A stretch of DNA of 34,985 nt from positions 1 through 34,985 of the forward strand of contig DXIX01000007.1 of the NCBI GenBank assembly GCA_019112635.1, written 5' to 3'. Of the stretch, positions 33,389-34,985 are shown piece by piece; the first letter of the stretch is position 1; every line of letters begins with the position of its first letter. A model generated the notes under the pieces. That model worked only from the letters and a program-made list of their open reading frames with translations, was not told the DNA's origin and ran no database searches. This DNA comes from Candidatus Blautia intestinigallinarum (GTDB lineage Bacteria; Bacillota; Clostridia; Lachnospirales; Lachnospiraceae). A program made the translations under genes and the position numbers.

Positions 33389-34882
33389 TCAAGCGGCAGT
33401 CTGTTGCTTGAACCGGGCATCCAGATGGATGCAGATGCCGATCATAGTGGCATAAAAAGAATAATGGTCTTTCCGATGTATCCTCATGCGTTGCAGCCCG
33501 TAATCATTCAGGATGCGGTTGTTGATCCGCTCGGTTGCCGTACGCTGGCTGTAGATTCGCCTGTAGGCTTCTGTACCGCGGGGAACATCCGTATATAAAC
33601 GGATATCCCATTCCGGCCTGGTTTTTATGACACGTCCATATTTCGCATTGGAACAGTTTTGGGGGCACTTGGAAACGTGGTCTTTTCCAAAAGGGCAGCG
33701 CCACATCAGATAGCCGGTACTCCTGTCCTGCCCATACGGGACCATGGGGCGGCCGGCGTTACACAGAGGCGTCCCGTTTTTGTCAATCCGGATGGTGTCC
33801 GGGATGATTTTGGGCCTGCCGCATTTGCTGTTAAGGTCGATAAAAGCCCTGATACCGCGTTTCTTCAGGAGACGGTAAGTCGGCATATTGTCCATGGCAG
33901 AATCCAGGCACATATTTTTAACCGAAAGGGAAGGCATATGTTTTTCCATTTCGTGGAAAGCGGTAAGGAAACAGACGGAGTCATGGCGTTTTGCACTGGT
34001 AAAACGGAGCAGGAGAGGTACATCCGTGCGGAGGGAAGGGTTATAGCAGGAGAGCTGGAATAACGTATAACCAAAATAATACTGGTCAAGACCAGAGTCC
34101 CATCCCCAGCGGGCATCCGGGTCAGAATAGTGGCGCGGGGCGAAGGAAAGTTCTTCCGGAGAAAGAGAGGCAAGCTGCTCTTTCGTATGTTTGCCGTGGG
34201 GGTTTGCGTGAGTATGTACAGCAGTGCCATCCCCCGAGACCGTAAGGGAATCGGAAGGAATGACTCCGCAATGGAGGGAAGGGAGGACAGCCACACGATA
34301 AAAAAGTGTCTGGAGCCTGGATTCAAAGTTAAAAAGGATATCCTTGTGATTTAAAACACGTGCGGCAATCCTTTCGGTGATGTTGATGGAGGGTTCGACA
34401 GCTTTCTGATGCTTCCCATTTGGCTTGTCAGGCCTTGCGGAATTCCAGGAAGCGGGGAGGAGTTTCTTCCGGGAATAAAGAGCCGGGACAGCATGGACCC
34501 AGAGGCGGTCCATAAAGTCAAAATAAGAGCCGAGAGGCGGGAGGGAATCCAGAGGGCAGCCGATGAGAGCGGCAAGGACGCGGTCATGGGAGAGGTTGGA
34601 GACCCAGCGTGTGAGGGAAGGCGACGTAAGGCCCATGGAGACCATAAAGAAAAAGAGGAGAAAGGAACGCAGGATCTGAGGTTGGTTTTTAGCTGGCCTG
34701 CCAGTAGAGGAATAAAAAGGCAGGAGGGCATCCATAGCGATATCTATGTCGAGAAGACGAAGTTTCTGCCAAGGACGCCAAAGCTCGGTATGGAGCCTGA
34801 TTCTTTCAGAGGAATCGAAAGAGACCTTGGAATTACGGAGAAAACATTTGTAGTCCTGCATGGATTGCCAGTGTTTGATCAT
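33389..34882 (-). CDS. DDE transposase of an insertion sequence
   Basis: 497 aa. An RNase H-fold transposase: the DDE residues are best assigned as D218 (SGDGTAVHT), D327 (CLDSAMDNM) and E451 (RTATERINNR), with the IS4/IS5/IS1182-like YREK-type region RIYSQRTATERINNRILNDY before the end. A Cys-containing insertion (WRCPFGKDHVSKCPQNC) resembles the zinc-ribbon-like insert of some IS1182-type transposases. It appears full length with AAGGAGG at 34892-34898 before the ATG. The element lies just downstream of addA on the opposite strand. I could not find convincing terminal inverted repeats or target duplication within the window, so the element is listed as its gene only; family naming is provisional. 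Confidence 0.88.
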   Translation of the reverse strand: MIKHWQSMQDYKCFLRNSKVSFDSSERIRLHTELWRPWQKLRLLDIDIAMDALLPFYSSTGRPAKNQPQILRSFLLFFFMVSMGLTSPSLTRWVSNLSHDRVLAALIGCPLDSLPPLGSYFDFMDRLWVHAVPALYSRKKLLPASWNSARPDKPNGKHQKAVEPSINITERIAARVLNHKDILFNFESRLQTLFYRVAVLPSLHCGVIPSDSLTVSGDGTAVHTHANPHGKHTKEQLASLSPEELSFAPRHYSDPDARWGWDSGLDQYYFGYTLFQLSCYNPSLRTDVPLLLRFTSAKRHDSVCFLTAFHEMEKHMPSLSVKNMCLDSAMDNMPTYRLLKKRGIRAFIDLNSKCGRPKIIPDTIRIDKNGTPLCNAGRPMVPYGQDRSTGYLMWRCPFGKDHVSKCPQNCSNAKYGRVIKTRPEWDIRLYTDVPRGTEAYRRIYSQRTATERINNRILNDYGLQRMRIHRKDHYSFYATMIGICIHLDARFKQQTAA

Positions 34883-34935
34883 AGTGCGGTACCTCCTTGT
34901 AAGTAAGTTGGGTTGGAATACTTCTTAATTACAAG

Positions 34936-34972
34936 GGTGCATTTGATGACTGGAACAGTTATCAAATGCACC
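34936..34972. repeat. 17-bp hairpin upstream of the transposase
   Basis: GGTGCATTTGATGACTG (34936-34952) pairs with CAGTTATCAAATGCACC (34956-34972) through 16 Watson-Crick pairs and one G-T, leaving a GAA triloop. It is in the leader region of the minus-strand transposase gene, about 55 bases upstream of its ATG, where insertion sequences sometimes carry hairpins that block transcription entering from outside. Confidence 0.75.
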
Positions 34973-34985
34973 GCACAATTCAGAG

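Noticed and set aside
33204..34985. Terminal inverted repeats of the insertion sequence
   Set aside because: A GTGCATWTGA likeness between 33367 and 34963 was noticed, but it is short, lies only about 20 bases from the transposase stop and has no matching continuation.
1..34985. CRISPR array, tRNA or rRNA genes, known riboswitches
   Set aside because: No regularly spaced repeats, cloverleaf-like segments, rRNA signatures or recognisable riboswitch cores were seen in the gaps; a covariance-model search would be needed to exclude rare RNA families.

Overview
The window looks like chromosome from a Gram-positive anaerobe of the Clostridia, most likely Lachnospiraceae. This rests on the mix of genes (DUF4250 protein, PPi-energised ion pump, AddAB, Hsp33, glutamine-dependent NadE), strong AGGAGG ribosome binding sites, TTGACA/TATAAT promoters and compact operons. 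The genus cannot be fixed from sequence reading alone.

Layout. Positions 1-470 hold a DinJ/YafQ-type toxin-antitoxin pair on the minus strand; the toxin is cut by the window edge. Positions 540-3623 hold a repeat-bearing spacer, a sigma-A promoter overlapped by an imperfect CIRCE operator, clpB, and a small DUF4250 gene ending in a terminator. Positions 3624-13630 form a catabolic island. An aminotransferase and an RraA-fold aldolase-like enzyme read leftward, and a divergent LysR regulator and a long rightward operon follow: pxpB, pxpC, a hydroxypyruvate-reductase-like dehydrogenase, pxpA, a sodium/dicarboxylate-type symporter, then, after an internal terminator, a biotin carboxyl carrier protein and a biotin carboxylase. 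Positions 13684-16387 hold a GntR/FCD regulator and the membrane pyrophosphatase hppA, both on the minus strand. Positions 16550-21145 hold a MarR regulator with two near-identical operator copies and a heterodimeric ABC exporter. Positions 21150-25632 hold a lipoprotein, a methyltransferase, hslO and nadE in one tight operon. A small membrane-anchored FMN-bind-like protein is divergent from addB-addA (26200-33203). The right end is a DDE transposase of an insertion sequence.

How the genes work together. The most interesting part is 3.7-13.6 kb. PxpB/PxpC are related to the carboxyltransferase part of urea carboxylase, and here they share an operon with a stand-alone BCCP and biotin carboxylase but no accD/accA. 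The flanking aminotransferase, RraA-like aldolase and glyoxylate/hydroxypyruvate-type reductase would fit a route in which a lactam such as a 4-substituted 5-oxoproline is imported, opened, transaminated and cleaved to pyruvate plus a small oxo acid that is then reduced. That pathway is an inference from gene content, not something the sequence proves. The remainder is housekeeping: protein quality control, NAD synthesis, recombinational repair, ion pumping and drug-type export.
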